Origin: an uncultured Bacteroidales bacterium
Lineage (GTDB): Bacteria > Bacteroidota > Bacteroidia > Bacteroidales > Paludibacteraceae
Length of the DNA stretch: 64,000 bases
Direction: 5' to 3'
Assembly: GCA_949282265.1 (NCBI GenBank)
Contig: CASDOZ010000003.1
Location: 1 to 64,000, forward strand
Both the position numbers and the translations under genes were made by a program. Below the pieces are notes generated by a model. It saw only the letters and a program-made list of their open reading frames with translations, had not been told where the DNA came from and searched no databases. Below, piece by piece: positions 27,335 to 37,812 of this stretch (position 1 is the first letter of the stretch; every line of letters starts with the position of its first letter).

Positions 27335-29143
27335 ATGCAGAAAATTAGAAACATAGCTATTATCGCCCACGTCGATCACGGGAAAACCACCTTGGTTGAC
27401 AAGATGCTGATGGCCGGGCATCTTTTCCGCGACAACGAAAAAACAGGCGAGTTGATTATGGACAACAACGATCTGGAGCGCGAACGCGGAATCACCATTC
27501 TGGCCAAAAACGTGTCCATCGAATACAAAGGCTATAAAATCAACGTAATAGACACCCCGGGACACGCCGATTTTGGCGGCGAAGTGGAACGGGTCCTCAA
27601 CATGGCGGATGGCGTCCTGCTGCTGGTGGATGCTTTTGAAGGCCCAATGCCGCAAACACGTTTTGTGCTGCAAAAAGCCCTGCAAATGAACCTGAAGCCA
27701 ATTGTCGTCATCAACAAGGTGGACAAGCTCAATTGCCGGCCGGACGAAGTACAGGAGGCTGTTTTTGACCTCATGTTCAACCTGAACGCCACTGAAGACC
27801 AACTGGATTTCCAAACCCTATACGGGTCAGCGAAAAACAACTGGATGAGCACCGACTGGCGCAAACCGACAAACAACATCTTGCCTTTGTTGGATGCCAT
27901 TATCGAATATATTCCCGAACCGAAATTTATCGATGGTACACCGCAAATGCTGATTACCTCATTGGACTATTCGCCTTATTTAGGACGTATCGCCGTCGGC
28001 CGCGTACATCGCGGCATACTGCGTGAAAACATGGATGTTACATTGGCAAAACGCGATGGCACGACCATGATAAAAACCCGCATCAAGGAATTGCACACCT
28101 TTACCGGACTCGGCCGAACCAAAGCCACGGAGGTCGGTTCAGGTGATATATGTGCCATTGTCGGCATCGACGGATTTGAAATCGGCGACACGATATGCGA
28201 TGCCAACAACCCGGAACCCATGGCACCTATCGCCATCGATGAACCGACCATGAGCATGGTATTCACCATTAACGACTCGCCATTTTTTGGAAGAGAAGGC
28301 AAGTTCGTGACATCCAGGCACATACACGAACGGCTCATGCGCGAACTTGACAAGAACCTGGCCTTGCGGGTAGAAAAGAACCCGCACGAAGACATCTGGC
28401 ATGTTTACGGACGCGGAGTTCTGCATCTGTCCATATTGATAGAAACCATGCGCCGCGAAGGCTATGAGTTACAAGTAGGGCAACCGCAAGTCATTTTCAA
28501 GGAAATTGATGGCGTGCGTTGTGAGCCGGTGGAACAGCTGACAGTGAACACACCCGAAGAGTGTTCCGGCAAAATTATCGAAATCGTATCGCAACGCAAG
28601 GGCGAAATGCTGAGCATGGAGGCCGTAAACGACCGCATACAGCTGGAGTTCACGATACCGTCGCGAGGAATTATCGGATTGCGCAACTATGTACTAACCA
28701 TATCGGCCGGCGAGGCCATCATGTCACACCGCTTCCTCGAATACCAGCCATATAAAGGCGAAATTGAGAAAAGGAACAACGGCTCATTGATTGCCATGGA
28801 AAGCGGCACTGCCTATGCCTATGCCATAGACAAATTGCAGGATCGCGGCCGTTTCTTCATTTTCCCCCAAGACGAGGTATATGCAGGACAAGTCGTTGGT
28901 GAAAGCTCCAAAGAAGGCGACATTGTAATAAACGTCACGAAATCGAAAAAACTGACCAACATGCGCGCATCCGGGTCCGACGAAAAAACGCACATTGCAC
29001 CGCCTGTTGTTTTCAGCCTTGAAGAAGCATTGGAATATATCAAGGAGGACGAATATGTCGAGGTTACTCCAACGAAAATACGTTTACGGAAAATCATCTT
29101 GGACGAGACAGAACGCAAACGCCATTCCAAGAAAACGGATTGA
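27335..29143 (+). CDS. typA: Ribosome-binding GTPase TypA/BipA
   Basis: A 602-residue translational GTPase related to EF-G and LepA that assists 50S assembly and growth under stress. G1 is AHVDHGKTT (residues 10-18), G3 [10 protein letters not shown] (~72-81) and G4 NKVD (~126-129). The EF-G-like domains and the TypA-specific C-terminal domain follow. Normal length. The beta-barrel gene follows after nine bases and may be co-transcribed. Confidence 0.97.
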   Translation: MQKIRNIAIIAHVDHGKTTLVDKMLMAGHLFRDNEKTGELIMDNNDLERERGITILAKNVSIEYKGYKINVIDTPGHADFGGEVERVLNMADGVLLLVDAFEGPMPQTRFVLQKALQMNLKPIVVINKVDKLNCRPDEVQEAVFDLMFNLNATEDQLDFQTLYGSAKNNWMSTDWRKPTNNILPLLDAIIEYIPEPKFIDGTPQMLITSLDYSPYLGRIAVGRVHRGILRENMDVTLAKRDGTTMIKTRIKELHTFTGLGRTKATEVGSGDICAIVGIDGFEIGDTICDANNPEPMAPIAIDEPTMSMVFTINDSPFFGREGKFVTSRHIHERLMRELDKNLALRVEKNPHEDIWHVYGRGVLHLSILIETMRREGYELQVGQPQVIFKEIDGVRCEPVEQLTVNTPEECSGKIIEIVSQRKGEMLSMEAVNDRIQLEFTIPSRGIIGLRNYVLTISAGEAIMSHRFLEYQPYKGEIEKRNNGSLIAMESGTAYAYAIDKLQDRGRFFIFPQDEVYAGQVVGESSKEGDIVINVTKSKKLTNMRASGSDEKTHIAPPVVFSLEEALEYIKEDEYVEVTPTKIRLRKIILDETERKRHSKKTD

Positions 29144-29152
29144 TACAGAAAC

Positions 29153-29809
29153 ATGAAATTGCAAAAAACAATCATTCCACTTTTGTGCATATTCGCAAGT
29201 ATGACATGTACGTACGCACAATTTTCCGTGCGCGCAGGTGTCAACCTTGCCAACGAGAACAAAGTATTCAACGGGAACAATGACATGTTTACCGGCTACC
29301 AAGCCGACATGCTGAATGCCTTCAATATAGGGGTAATGTACCAACTGTTGTCTTCCAAAGGGATAGGCGGAGAAACCGGCATTATCTTTTCACAAAAAGG
29401 CAGCAATTTTTCATATACAGATGCCGCGGACGCATCTATCCGCGGTTATAATGAAACCGGCTACATCGAAATCCCGCTAAATGCAAAATACATATTCCGT
29501 ATCGGCGTATTCGGCATATTTGCCTCAGCAGGCGTATATGGGGGCTGCGCATTTTACGGGAAAACGACACTCGAAGCCGAAACCGACATAGAAACACCCA
29601 TACAATATGCAACATTCGCAAACCGGTTAGATGCCGGTTACAATGCCGGCGGCGGAATAGAATTGTTCAAGAAATTGCAGATCGGCGTCAACTGGAGCCA
29701 AAGTTTCATCAGCCAAGATATAACGGAAAACATAGTCAGGGACACTCCTGTGCCACACAAAAACCGCAACCGTATCCTGGCCATTAATCTGGCATACTTC
29801 TTTAAGTAA
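29153..29809 (+). CDS. Outer-membrane beta-barrel protein (PorT-like fold)
   Basis: A 218-residue protein with a signal peptide (cleavage near TYAQ, residue ~23) and an eight-strand-type beta-barrel pattern, opening FSVRAGVNLAN and ending in an aromatic residue and Lys (LAYFFK). This is the outer membrane beta-barrel 2 family (PF13568-like), abundant in Bacteroidota. No specific function is visible. A second family member lies at 37155. It follows typA closely, probably only by read-through. Confidence 0.8.
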   Translation: MKLQKTIIPLLCIFASMTCTYAQFSVRAGVNLANENKVFNGNNDMFTGYQADMLNAFNIGVMYQLLSSKGIGGETGIIFSQKGSNFSYTDAADASIRGYNETGYIEIPLNAKYIFRIGVFGIFASAGVYGGCAFYGKTTLEAETDIETPIQYATFANRLDAGYNAGGGIELFKKLQIGVNWSQSFISQDITENIVRDTPVPHKNRNRILAINLAYFFK

Positions 29810-29813
29810 AGTA

Positions 29814-29831
29814 CCGGCATAGGTTTGCCGG
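29814..29831 (+). terminator. Hairpin after the beta-barrel gene
   Basis: A 6-bp GC-rich stem (CCGGCA with TGCCGG, loop of six), five bases after the stop codon. No T tract follows, so termination here is doubtful. Confidence 0.3.
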
Positions 29832-29886
29832 ATTTGACAAAATAGCAACCATGACACAATATGGAACAAGCTGTTAAATACAAACC

Positions 29887-29917
29887 TTGCATTTTGCAGT
29901 TTTTTTCACTACCTTTG
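29887..29917 (+). promoter_or_regulatory. tig-clpP-clpX promoter
   Basis: TACCTTTG at 29910-29917 with a TTG at 29887-29889 and a 20-base spacer. It lies 60 bases before the trigger factor ATG. Confidence 0.6.
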
Positions 29918-29977
29918 CGCCCTTGTTTGTGAACACCGGCAAGTTATTGTAAATCATTTTATTATCTATATAGAAAT

Positions 29978-31324
29978 ATGAATATCGTAAAAAAAGACAT
30001 CGATCAGTTGAACGCTATCATTACGATCGAAATTGCAAAACCCGATTATGAGGGTAATGTAGAAAAAACGTTGCGCGATTACCGCAAAAAAGCCAATATC
30101 CCGGGATTCCGCCCCGGCATGGTGCCATTGAATTTAGTCAAGAAAATGTATGGCAAAGCCGTATTAGGTGAAGAAATCAATAAAATCCTTTCTGAAAAAC
30201 TTTACGATTACATTAAAGAAAACGACCTGAACATATTGGGCGAACCGCTGCCCAACGAAACTGAACAGAAAGAAATCAATTTCGACACAGACGAAACGTT
30301 CGAATTTGCATTCGATGTTGCCTTGGCACCTGCCTTTGACGTAAACATTAGCAACGAGGTCGCCTACTATGACATTGATATTACCGACAAAATGATTGAA
30401 GACCGCATATCAGCATACGCGGAACGTTTTGGCCAATACTCACAAGTTGAAGATGTAGAAGAAGGCGATGTACTGAAAGGCGATTTGGTCGAGTTGGAAA
30501 ACGGCCAGCCGAAAGAAGGCGGCATCCAAGCTATTGATACGACCGTAAGCCCGATGTATATGAAAGACGAAAACCAGAAAAAACTTTTCGTAGGCAAAAA
30601 GAAAGGGGAGAAAGTCGTATTCAACCCGCACGCTGCTTTCGGAAGCGATGCAGAAATACGCTCGTTGCTCAAATTGGGGAAAGACTCGCAGATTCCTACC
30701 GCTGATTTCCAGTTTGAAATCAAAACAATTACCCGCTATACAAAATCCGAAATCAACCAAGAGTTGTTCGACAAAGTGTATGGGGCCGGTAACGTGGCCG
30801 ACGAAGCAGATTTCCGTACCAAAGTAAGTGCCGACATAAAAGAAGACATGGCGCAAAACTCCGCTTACAAATTCGGATTGGATGCCAAGGAGATGATTAT
30901 GAAGCAACTGGAAAACTTGGCCTTTCCGGATGCTTTCCTAAAACGCTGGATTCTGGCCGCCCATAAAGACATAACGGAGGAGTCGCTGGCAACCGACTAT
31001 CCGAAAATGCTGGATGAACTGAAATGGCATCTGGCAAAAGAAAAAATCGCCAAAGAAAACAAATTGGAAGTTGAACCGGCCGAAGTGGAAAATTACGCCA
31101 AACAAATGGCAAAAATGCAATTCAGCCAATACGGTCTGACCGGCATAGATGATTCCATTCTGGACAATTACGCCAAGGACATGATGAAAAAAGAAGACCA
31201 GTTAAAAGGTCTGATTGAGCGTGTTTTGGAAAACAAGGTATTCGACACCATCAAGAAAACGGCAAAACTTGATACCAAGAAGATTTCGATAGACGATTTC
31301 AACAAACTGTTTGAAACAAAATAA
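29978..31324 (+). CDS. tig: Trigger factor, ribosome-associated chaperone
   Basis: A 448-residue chaperone that binds nascent chains at the ribosome exit tunnel. The ribosome-binding signature reads GFRPGMVP (~43-50), close to the canonical GFRxGxxP. The middle region (~150-250) takes the position of the FKBP-type prolyl isomerase domain but is divergent, as usual in Bacteroidota. The rest is the C-terminal helical cradle. First gene of the proteostasis operon tig-clpP-clpX; clpP begins four bases after its stop. Confidence 0.95.
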   Translation: MNIVKKDIDQLNAIITIEIAKPDYEGNVEKTLRDYRKKANIPGFRPGMVPLNLVKKMYGKAVLGEEINKILSEKLYDYIKENDLNILGEPLPNETEQKEINFDTDETFEFAFDVALAPAFDVNISNEVAYYDIDITDKMIEDRISAYAERFGQYSQVEDVEEGDVLKGDLVELENGQPKEGGIQAIDTTVSPMYMKDENQKKLFVGKKKGEKVVFNPHAAFGSDAEIRSLLKLGKDSQIPTADFQFEIKTITRYTKSEINQELFDKVYGAGNVADEADFRTKVSADIKEDMAQNSAYKFGLDAKEMIMKQLENLAFPDAFLKRWILAAHKDITEESLATDYPKMLDELKWHLAKEKIAKENKLEVEPAEVENYAKQMAKMQFSQYGLTGIDDSILDNYAKDMMKKEDQLKGLIERVLENKVFDTIKKTAKLDTKKISIDDFNKLFETK

Positions 31325-31328
31325 AGAC

Positions 31329-31997
31329 ATGGACGATTTCAAGAAATATGCGACACGGCATCTGGGAATGAACAGTATGCATCTGGAAAAATACATGGAT
31401 GTAACAAGCAATTACATCTCGCCTTCCATCTTGGAAGAACGCCAGTTGAACGTAACACAAATGGATGTATTTTCGCGCCTGATGATGGATCGCATCATTT
31501 TCCTCGGCACGCAAATCGACGATTATACGGCCAACGTTATCCAGGCGCAGTTGCTGTATCTAGATTCCGCCGATTCCGGACGGGATATCTCCATTTACCT
31601 GAACTCGCCGGGTGGAAGCGTATATGCCGGCTTAGGCATTTACGACACCATGCAATTCATCAGTTCTGATGTATGCACCATCTGCACGGGCATGGCAGCT
31701 TCAATGGCTGCCGTCCTGCTCGTTGCGGGCGAAAAGGGCAAGCGTTCGGCCCTCACCCACTCGCGGGTGATGATCCACCAGCCCATGGGCGGCGCGCAAG
31801 GCCAGGCATCAGACATAGAAATCACGGCACGTGAGATCCAGAAACTCAAAAAAGAGTTGTACACCATCATTGCCGAACATTCGGGAAACCCGTACAAACG
31901 CATCGAGAAAGACTCTGACCGCGATTATTGGATGACCGCACAGGAAGCTCTCGACTACGGGATGATTGACAAACTGCTAATCAAGGAGAAAAAATAA
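31329..31997 (+). CDS. clpP: ATP-dependent Clp protease proteolytic subunit
   Basis: A 222-residue serine protease subunit that forms the ClpXP degradation chamber with the ClpX gene two bases downstream. The catalytic Ser is S125 in GMAASMAA and His is H150 in MIHQPMGG; the Asp is near residue 195. The oxyanion loop [10 protein letters not shown] is at 92-101. I chose ATG 31329 ([11 protein letters not shown]) because the longer frame from 31311 would overlap tig. The N-terminal extension of about 30 residues relative to E. coli is normal for the group. Confidence 0.96.
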   Translation: MDDFKKYATRHLGMNSMHLEKYMDVTSNYISPSILEERQLNVTQMDVFSRLMMDRIIFLGTQIDDYTANVIQAQLLYLDSADSGRDISIYLNSPGGSVYAGLGIYDTMQFISSDVCTICTGMAASMAAVLLVAGEKGKRSALTHSRVMIHQPMGGAQGQASDIEITAREIQKLKKELYTIIAEHSGNPYKRIEKDSDRDYWMTAQEALDYGMIDKLLIKEKK

Positions 31998-31999
31998 TC

Positions 32000-33241
32000 G
32001 TGGCTAAAACACAACAAGACAAAAGGTATTGCAGTTTTTGCGGAAGACCTGAGAATGAGGTTAGCCTGCTTATTTATGGTGGAAATGGTGTTGCCATCTG
32101 CAGCGATTGTGTGGAACAAGCCGACGAAATAGTCAAGGACACCTTCAAAAAAGAAACCCCGAATCCATTGGAAGGCAAAGAGTTGCCGAAACCACGGGAA
32201 ATAAAGGCGTTCCTTGACCAATATGTCATAGGGCAGGATGAAGCCAAAAAGTTCCTGTCCGTTGCCGTTTACAATCACTACAAACGGCTGATGCAAAAAA
32301 ACGGAGCTGATGAAGTGGAGATAGAAAAATCGAATATCATCATGGTCGGTTCCACAGGTACGGGCAAGACTTTGCTGGCCAAGACGATTGCACGCAAGCT
32401 GCATGTCCCTTTCACCATTGTGGATGCGACTGTCCTGACAGAAGCCGGTTATGTCGGCGAAGACATAGAAAGCATCCTGACACGCTTGTTGCAAGTGGCC
32501 GATTACGATGTCAAAGCCGCCGAACGAGGCATTGTCTTCATTGATGAGATAGACAAAATAGCCCGCAAGAGCGACAACCCGAGCATCACACGCGATGTCA
32601 GCGGGGAAGGCGTGCAGCAAGGCTTGCTGAAATTGCTGGAAGGTTCTGTGGTGAATGTGCCGCCACAAGGCGGACGCAAGCATCCTGAACAAAAACTGAT
32701 TGCCGTAAACACACAGAACATCCTGTTCATTTGCGGCGGCGCATTTGATGGCATTGAAAAACGGATTGCAGCACGGCTCAACACGCAGACAGTCGGTTAC
32801 ACGGCCGCACAAAACAACCACAAGATAGACCGCAACAACTTGTTGCAGTATATCACGCCGCAAGACTTGAAAAGTTTCGGCCTGATTCCGGAAATCATCG
32901 GCCGCTTGCCGATACTAACCTATCTGGAACCGCTTGACAGAAACGCCTTGCGCAGGATATTGACTGAGCCTAAAAATTCCATTATCAAACAATACATCAA
33001 ATTGTTCAAAATGGATGACATCGAACTTTCGTTCGATGCGGATGTCTTGGATTACATTGTGGACAAAGCCATTGAGTTCAAGTTAGGTGCACGCGGGCTG
33101 CGGTCCATCGTCGAAATGATCATGATGGATGCCATGTTCGACATGCCTTCGACTGACAAAAAAACTTTGCAAATAACACGCGAATATGCAGAAACCCAAA
33201 TGAAGCACGCGAATATGCACCGCCTGCAAAACGCAAGCTGA
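32000..33241 (+). CDS. clpX: ClpX, ATP-dependent unfoldase
   Basis: A 413-residue AAA+ unfoldase that feeds proteins to ClpP. Zinc-binding domain with C11, C14, C34 and C37, Walker A GSTGTGKT (~115-122), Walker B VFIDEIDK (~178-185), arginine-sensor region and the ClpP-docking loop near residue 270. It starts at GTG 32000, since the family N-terminus MAK... aligns there. Last gene of the operon, followed by a strong terminator. Confidence 0.97.
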   Translation: MAKTQQDKRYCSFCGRPENEVSLLIYGGNGVAICSDCVEQADEIVKDTFKKETPNPLEGKELPKPREIKAFLDQYVIGQDEAKKFLSVAVYNHYKRLMQKNGADEVEIEKSNIIMVGSTGTGKTLLAKTIARKLHVPFTIVDATVLTEAGYVGEDIESILTRLLQVADYDVKAAERGIVFIDEIDKIARKSDNPSITRDVSGEGVQQGLLKLLEGSVVNVPPQGGRKHPEQKLIAVNTQNILFICGGAFDGIEKRIAARLNTQTVGYTAAQNNHKIDRNNLLQYITPQDLKSFGLIPEIIGRLPILTYLEPLDRNALRRILTEPKNSIIKQYIKLFKMDDIELSFDADVLDYIVDKAIEFKLGARGLRSIVEMIMMDAMFDMPSTDKKTLQITREYAETQMKHANMHRLQNAS

Positions 33242-33258
33242 ACATAGACTAAACCAAC

Positions 33259-33302
33259 AAAAAACGGGAGAAAATGAACAAAACAAATTTTCTCCCGTTT
33301 TT
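33259..33302. terminator. Bidirectional terminator
   Basis: A 16-bp inverted repeat (about 33260-33275 with 33287-33302) with a GC core, A-rich on one side and T-rich on the other. It separates clpX from the convergent PagL-like gene. Confidence 0.85.
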
Positions 33303-33315
33303 GTTTTCCTTTATC

Positions 33316-34575
33316 TCAAAGCCTCACGCCAACACCCCATTCTATAAATTCAGCTTTCTGCAAATGAGTCTTCAAACCGACAGCCACATAAAAATAATCG
33401 GTTATCAAATATTTTAGCCCCAAACGGGTATAAAACCAACCATCTTCCTTGTTAATATCGTATTTGTAAAAAATACCCTTTTTGACAGTGCCGTTTTTCG
33501 CATCGGCAAAAGGTTCCAAGTTTTTAATCGGATCATATAAATACACACCCAAATGAACACCCGCAATCAATCTCCCGAAAATCAATTCCGGCTGCAAAGA
33601 CACACCCACGCGAAACTGGTTCTTCAGTTCGCTGGACGTAATGTAAGTTCTTGCATAATTCGTTACCGGCTCATTTCCGGTAGCATAATCAGCATTAACA
33701 GCGCCAAAAACGCCATCATAAAAAGCATCCGCACCAATACCTAGACGGAAAATGCGAGCCAATGGATAATGTACGCTGAATGCCGCCGAAGCAATACCGT
33801 ACATGCGGTTATCCTGATAGTACAGTTCACGCACCCCGCCGGACAACGTTAATTCGTATGAAAAACGTTTGTCCATAGGTTGCCGGACACGCGGCACATA
33901 AATACGATTGTAAATATCATATTGTGGAAAATAGACACACCCCAACTGCGCCGACAACATATTCAAACCCGAGTTCGGCGTTTTAATGCTCCCATTTGAC
34001 AAATGAAGATAGCCGATCCCGCCCGTTATGCCGAATCCTTTGTAAACAGGAACTTCAAAAGCCAGAGTCCCCCGCAAACAAGCATTGACGACCGACCCCA
34101 CCGCCGTATTGATAGTTCCATCCGGATTGGCAAGGGAAGTTGTCCCAGGAGGGGCTGTATTACCAAATGTTTTCGTAACAAAACCAAGGCCGACTCCGGG
34201 TTTGACACTGACGCAAAGCCAGGACAAACGAAGAATCGGAATATTTACATAAGGATATAACGCGATAGCATGACCCAAAACATTCGGATTGCCTAAATTC
34301 ACATATGCCAACGCCGCCCCCACTGATGCACCATTCCATAAAAACGGCCATTGCTGTTTTCCATTTGGCAAGAAATCGACAGAAAGTTCCGCCCCCATGG
34401 CCGGTTTGTCAACCAATGCTTCCATGTGCTGGTCGTGTTTAAGCAACATTCCATACATGTATTCGGCCCGGAATTGGTACATTGCATGATATTGCGCACG
34501 CAACGGAATGACGGGAACAAAAAGCAACAGCAATCCTATCGTTTTGAAAAGCCAGTATGATTTTTTATTGTACAT
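33316..34575 (-). CDS. PagL-like acyloxyacyl hydrolase family outer-membrane protein
   Basis: A 419-residue protein with a signal peptide (cleavage after PLRAQ, residue ~28). Amphipathic strands extend to the C-terminus (GVGVRL). The centre contains YLH191LS193NGS, matching the His-x-Ser-Asn active-site pattern of PagL, the outer-membrane lipid A 3-O-deacylase, in the acyloxyacyl hydrolase family (PF09411-like). It is about twice the length of PagL, with an extra C-terminal barrel-like half, so a second domain or a larger barrel is likely. I chose ATG 34575; an upstream in-frame start at 34626 would precede the predicted promoter. Lipid A remodelling is inferred from family only. Confidence 0.65.
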   Translation of the reverse strand: MYNKKSYWLFKTIGLLLLFVPVIPLRAQYHAMYQFRAEYMYGMLLKHDQHMEALVDKPAMGAELSVDFLPNGKQQWPFLWNGASVGAALAYVNLGNPNVLGHAIALYPYVNIPILRLSWLCVSVKPGVGLGFVTKTFGNTAPPGTTSLANPDGTINTAVGSVVNACLRGTLAFEVPVYKGFGITGGIGYLHLSNGSIKTPNSGLNMLSAQLGCVYFPQYDIYNRIYVPRVRQPMDKRFSYELTLSGGVRELYYQDNRMYGIASAAFSVHYPLARIFRLGIGADAFYDGVFGAVNADYATGNEPVTNYARTYITSSELKNQFRVGVSLQPELIFGRLIAGVHLGVYLYDPIKNLEPFADAKNGTVKKGIFYKYDINKEDGWFYTRLGLKYLITDYFYVAVGLKTHLQKAEFIEWGVGVRL

Positions 34576-34590
34576 TCGAATAAATTGTAG

Positions 34591-34598
34591 TATTTTTG
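34591..34598 (+). promoter_or_regulatory. gldF -7 box
   Basis: TATTTTTG on the plus strand, 81 bases before the gldF GTG. It lies only six bases from the oppositely directed -7 box at 34605-34612, so the two transcripts start within a few bases of each other. Confidence 0.45.
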
Positions 34599-34604
34599 AC
34601 ACCG

Positions 34605-34612
34605 CAAAGATA
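34605..34612 (-). promoter_or_regulatory. PagL-like gene -7 box
   Basis: TATCTTTG on the minus strand, 29 bases before the ATG at 34575. This supports that start codon. Confidence 0.5.
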
Positions 34613-34679
34613 ATGACTTTATTCAAAGTAACAGAAATTATATATTCCCAACTGTCAGATACTGCTAATTTTAACTACC

Positions 34680-35405
34680 GTGTCAGCTATCTTTTTCAAA
34701 GAATTCCGCTATTTTTTCAGCAATGCAACCGGTTATATTGTAATTGGACTGTTCCTGCTCATAACCGGACTGTTCCTGTGGGTCATCCCCGGAGAATATA
34801 ACATTCTGGATTCCGGATATGCGCAACTGGACGGGTTGTTTACGTTGGCCCCATGGTTGTTTATGTTTTTATGCCCTGCCGTAACTATGCGTATGTTTGC
34901 TGAAGAACGGAAAGAACGGACGTGGGACTTGCTGAAGACCCATCCAATCAGCCGGAGTGCCATTGTCTTGGGCAAATATCTTGCAAGCTGGCTGCTTACT
35001 ACCCTGGCGTTATTGCCTTGTTGCATTTATTACATATCTATCCGCACTCTAGCCGAACCGCAAGGGAACGTGGACAACGGCGCTTTTTGGGGAGGGTTTA
35101 TCGGATTGGTTTTCCTGGCAGGAATCAACTGTGCAATAGGAATTTGCGCATCCGCACTGACAAAAAACCAGATAGCGGCATTCATTATCGGAATAACTTT
35201 CTGCTTCATTATGTTTTATGGTTTCGACCTGTTGGGCAGCCTGTTTGTTCACGGGCAAACCGTGAATTTCATTCAATCAATTGGTTTTCATGAACATTAC
35301 AAATCCATTAGCAAAGGAGTTATAGACAGCAGGGATGTCATTTACTTTTTATCAGTTGCAGCCGGATTTATCCTACTAACTATCGACATAATGCGCAGGC
35401 GCTAA
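34680..35405 (+). CDS. gldF: GldF-type ABC transporter permease
   Basis: A 241-residue inner-membrane protein with six helices. Its start, [19 protein letters not shown] and [13 protein letters not shown], and the segment [17 protein letters not shown] match the gliding-associated permease GldF. In gliding Flavobacterium, GldA (ATPase), GldF and GldG form an ABC transporter. In this window there is no gldG after it: metH-like follows after seven bases. It starts at GTG 34680. Many non-gliding Bacteroidales keep homologues, so its function here may not be motility. Confidence 0.85.
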   Translation: MSAIFFKEFRYFFSNATGYIVIGLFLLITGLFLWVIPGEYNILDSGYAQLDGLFTLAPWLFMFLCPAVTMRMFAEERKERTWDLLKTHPISRSAIVLGKYLASWLLTTLALLPCCIYYISIRTLAEPQGNVDNGAFWGGFIGLVFLAGINCAIGICASALTKNQIAAFIIGITFCFIMFYGFDLLGSLFVHGQTVNFIQSIGFHEHYKSISKGVIDSRDVIYFLSVAAGFILLTIDIMRRR

Positions 35406-35412
35406 AAACAAC

Positions 35413-37131
35413 ATGAAACTCAACGATAGCACATATCAACCATCGGGTGGCAGCTTCCTGAATATCGGGGAAAGGTGCAATGTTGCCGGTTCACGCAAAT
35501 TCCTCCGTTTAATCAACGAAAAGAAATATGATGAGGCATTGGCCATTGCACGCTCACAAGTTGAAAACGGGGCGCAAGTATTGGATTTGAACTTTGACGA
35601 TGCCATGCTGGATGCCCACGCGGAAATGGTGAACTTTGTCAATCTGATTGCATCGGAACCTGACATAGCCAAAGTGCCTTTGATGATTGATTCTTCCAAA
35701 TGGGAAGTCATTGAGGCTGCCTTGAAATGCACGCAAGGAAAATCGATAGTCAATTCCATTAGTTTGAAAGAGGGGGAAGTCGCCTTTATAGAAAAAGCAC
35801 GAAAAATCAGACTATTGGGGGCGGCAGTTGTCGTTATGGCTTTCGATGAGCAAGGGCAGGCCGACACCTACGCACGGAAGATAGAAGTATGCGAACGCGC
35901 ATACAAATTGCTGACCGGCATCGGATTTCCCGCCCAGGACATCATTTTCGATCCAAACGTCCTGTCTATCGCGACCGGCATGGAACAGCACGACAACTAC
36001 GCCGTCGATTTCATTGAAGCCACACGCTGGATCAAACAAAACCTGCCCCTGGCAAAAGTCAGCGGCGGCATCAGCAACCTGTCGTTCGCATTCCGCGGAA
36101 ACAACACCGTGCGTGAAGCCATGCATTCCGTTTTCCTGTACCACGCCATTGCAGCCGGACTGGATATGGGTATTGTCAATGCCGGCATGTTGCAGATTTA
36201 TGAAGAGATTCCTGCCGAACTTCTGGAATTGGTGGAAAATGTCGTATTGAACAAAAACAAAAATGCGGCAGAGAAACTGATTGAATATGCACAGCATAAC
36301 CAATCAACAGCAGCCTCCACACAAAACGAACAAGAATCATGGCGCTCCGGGACAATAGAAGAACGATTGGAATATGCTTTGCTGAAAGGTATTGGAACTT
36401 ACCTCGAAACTGATTTGCAAGAAGCACTTCAAAAATATGCCAGCCCGGTTGAAATCATAGAAAAACCGCTAATGGCCGGCATGAACAAAGTCGGCGAACT
36501 GTTCGGCGAAGGGAAAATGTTCCTGCCACAAGTAGTCAAGACTGCCCGTACCATGAAACAGGCTGTCGGATTCTTGCAACCTTACATGGAAAAAGCAAAC
36601 GCACAGAACGCAACCAAAAACGGCAAATTCCTGATAGCGACAGTCAAAGGGGACGTACACGACATTGGCAAAAATATTGTGAGCGTCATCATGGTATGTA
36701 ACAACTACGAAGTCATCGATTTGGGGGTTATGGTTCCGCGCGAACAGATTGTGGAAACCGCGTTGAAAGAACAGGTGGATTTAATCGGTTTAAGCGGCTT
36801 GATTACGCCCTCGCTCAGCGAAATGTGCGAAGTAGCAAGCCTATTGCAAAAATCAGGGGCACGGATTCCCTTACTCATCGGCGGAGCAACGACATCGGAC
36901 ATCCATACGGCAGTGAAAATAGCTCCGCTTTACGATGCGCCGGTCGTACACACCAAGGATGCATCCATCAACGTAATTGTTGCCAACAAATTACTGAACA
37001 AAAACACGTATGGCGCATTTGTGGAAGATTTGAAAAAACGCCAGCATGACCTCAGGCGACAACATGAACAAAAAGAAACATTATTAAGTTTGGAAGAGGC
37101 ACAGAAGCGGAAGCCGAACCTATTTTTATAA
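35413..37131 (+). CDS. metH: Methionine synthase core (folate and cobalamin domains only)
   Basis: A 572-residue protein aligning to the middle of cobalamin-dependent methionine synthase (E. coli MetH is 1227 residues). It contains the pterin-binding barrel (~13-290, [26 protein letters not shown]), the B12-binding cap (~310-400) and the cobalamin Rossmann domain with D414-V-H416-D-I-G, where His416 is the lower ligand. The homocysteine-binding N-terminal domain and the C-terminal reactivation (AdoMet) domain are missing. The ends fall at domain boundaries and the reading frame is clean, so this looks like a natural split or reduced form. The missing domains are not in this window. It follows gldF by seven bases. 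Confidence 0.9.
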   Translation: MKLNDSTYQPSGGSFLNIGERCNVAGSRKFLRLINEKKYDEALAIARSQVENGAQVLDLNFDDAMLDAHAEMVNFVNLIASEPDIAKVPLMIDSSKWEVIEAALKCTQGKSIVNSISLKEGEVAFIEKARKIRLLGAAVVVMAFDEQGQADTYARKIEVCERAYKLLTGIGFPAQDIIFDPNVLSIATGMEQHDNYAVDFIEATRWIKQNLPLAKVSGGISNLSFAFRGNNTVREAMHSVFLYHAIAAGLDMGIVNAGMLQIYEEIPAELLELVENVVLNKNKNAAEKLIEYAQHNQSTAASTQNEQESWRSGTIEERLEYALLKGIGTYLETDLQEALQKYASPVEIIEKPLMAGMNKVGELFGEGKMFLPQVVKTARTMKQAVGFLQPYMEKANAQNATKNGKFLIATVKGDVHDIGKNIVSVIMVCNNYEVIDLGVMVPREQIVETALKEQVDLIGLSGLITPSLSEMCEVASLLQKSGARIPLLIGGATTSDIHTAVKIAPLYDAPVVHTKDASINVIVANKLLNKNTYGAFVEDLKKRQHDLRRQHEQKETLLSLEEAQKRKPNLFL

Positions 37132-37154
37132 ACCATTTAAAAACAGAAAACATT

Positions 37155-37808
37155 ATGAAGAAACTACTTTTTATCGGTACATTTATGCTATGTACAAGTA
37201 TCGCATTTGCCGAATTCAGTTTCGGAGTCAAAGCCGGTTATACCAGTTCAATCGGCATCGGGAATTTCAAGGAAGACATTAACGGTTACAACATGGGAAG
37301 CATCAAAAATGACATTGCAAACGGCTTCCATGCAGGTGTACTTTTCCGTATGGGCAAACGTGTGTATTTCCAGCCGGAACTATTGTACAATATGCAGAAA
37401 AATGATTACCAGTTTACCATTAACGACATCACCTATGACAAGAAAATCACATTCAGCACCATTGACCTGCCACTGTTAGCCGGTGTCAAACTCTTCGACC
37501 TGAAAATTATCAACATGCGGCTTGTCGCAGGCCCGAAGGTGCGCTTCAATGCAGGTTCGCTGTCCGAATTCAAAGATCCGAACGGGAACATACTGCCCGG
37601 CATAGAGGACCAATTCCGCAAGGCGAGTTTCGGTCTGGAAACCGGTGTGGGCATCGAATTGTTCAACTTGCTCAATGTGGATGTGCGCTACAATCTTATC
37701 CAGAACATAACAAAAGACATCAAACTGAACAACGTGGGTGAAGAAATAAAAAATTCGGCATACGACCCGCTCAACACATTCCTCATTTCACTGGGAGTCG
37801 TATTCTAA
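37155..37808 (+). CDS. Outer-membrane beta-barrel protein (PorT-like fold)
   Basis: A 217-residue protein with a signal peptide (cleavage near IAFAE, residue ~20). Alternating amphipathic strands start FSFGVKAGYTSS and end with ISLGVVF, a barrel C-terminus. Same PF13568-like family as the 29153 protein. It lies 23 bases after metH and 4 bases before the phosphoesterase, so it may share their transcript. No further function is visible. Confidence 0.8.
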   Translation: MKKLLFIGTFMLCTSIAFAEFSFGVKAGYTSSIGIGNFKEDINGYNMGSIKNDIANGFHAGVLFRMGKRVYFQPELLYNMQKNDYQFTINDITYDKKITFSTIDLPLLAGVKLFDLKIINMRLVAGPKVRFNAGSLSEFKDPNGNILPGIEDQFRKASFGLETGVGIELFNLLNVDVRYNLIQNITKDIKLNNVGEEIKNSAYDPLNTFLISLGVVF

Positions 37809-37812
37809 TGCA

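Noticed and set aside
31955-32863. 302-codon minus-strand ORF opposite clpX
   Set aside because: Antisense shadow of clpX, no promoter or neighbour logic.
35413-37131. MetH gene truncated by frameshift or assembly error
   Set aside because: Flanking sequence is only seven bases to gldF upstream and a new barrel gene downstream; no remnants of the missing domains are visible in any frame.
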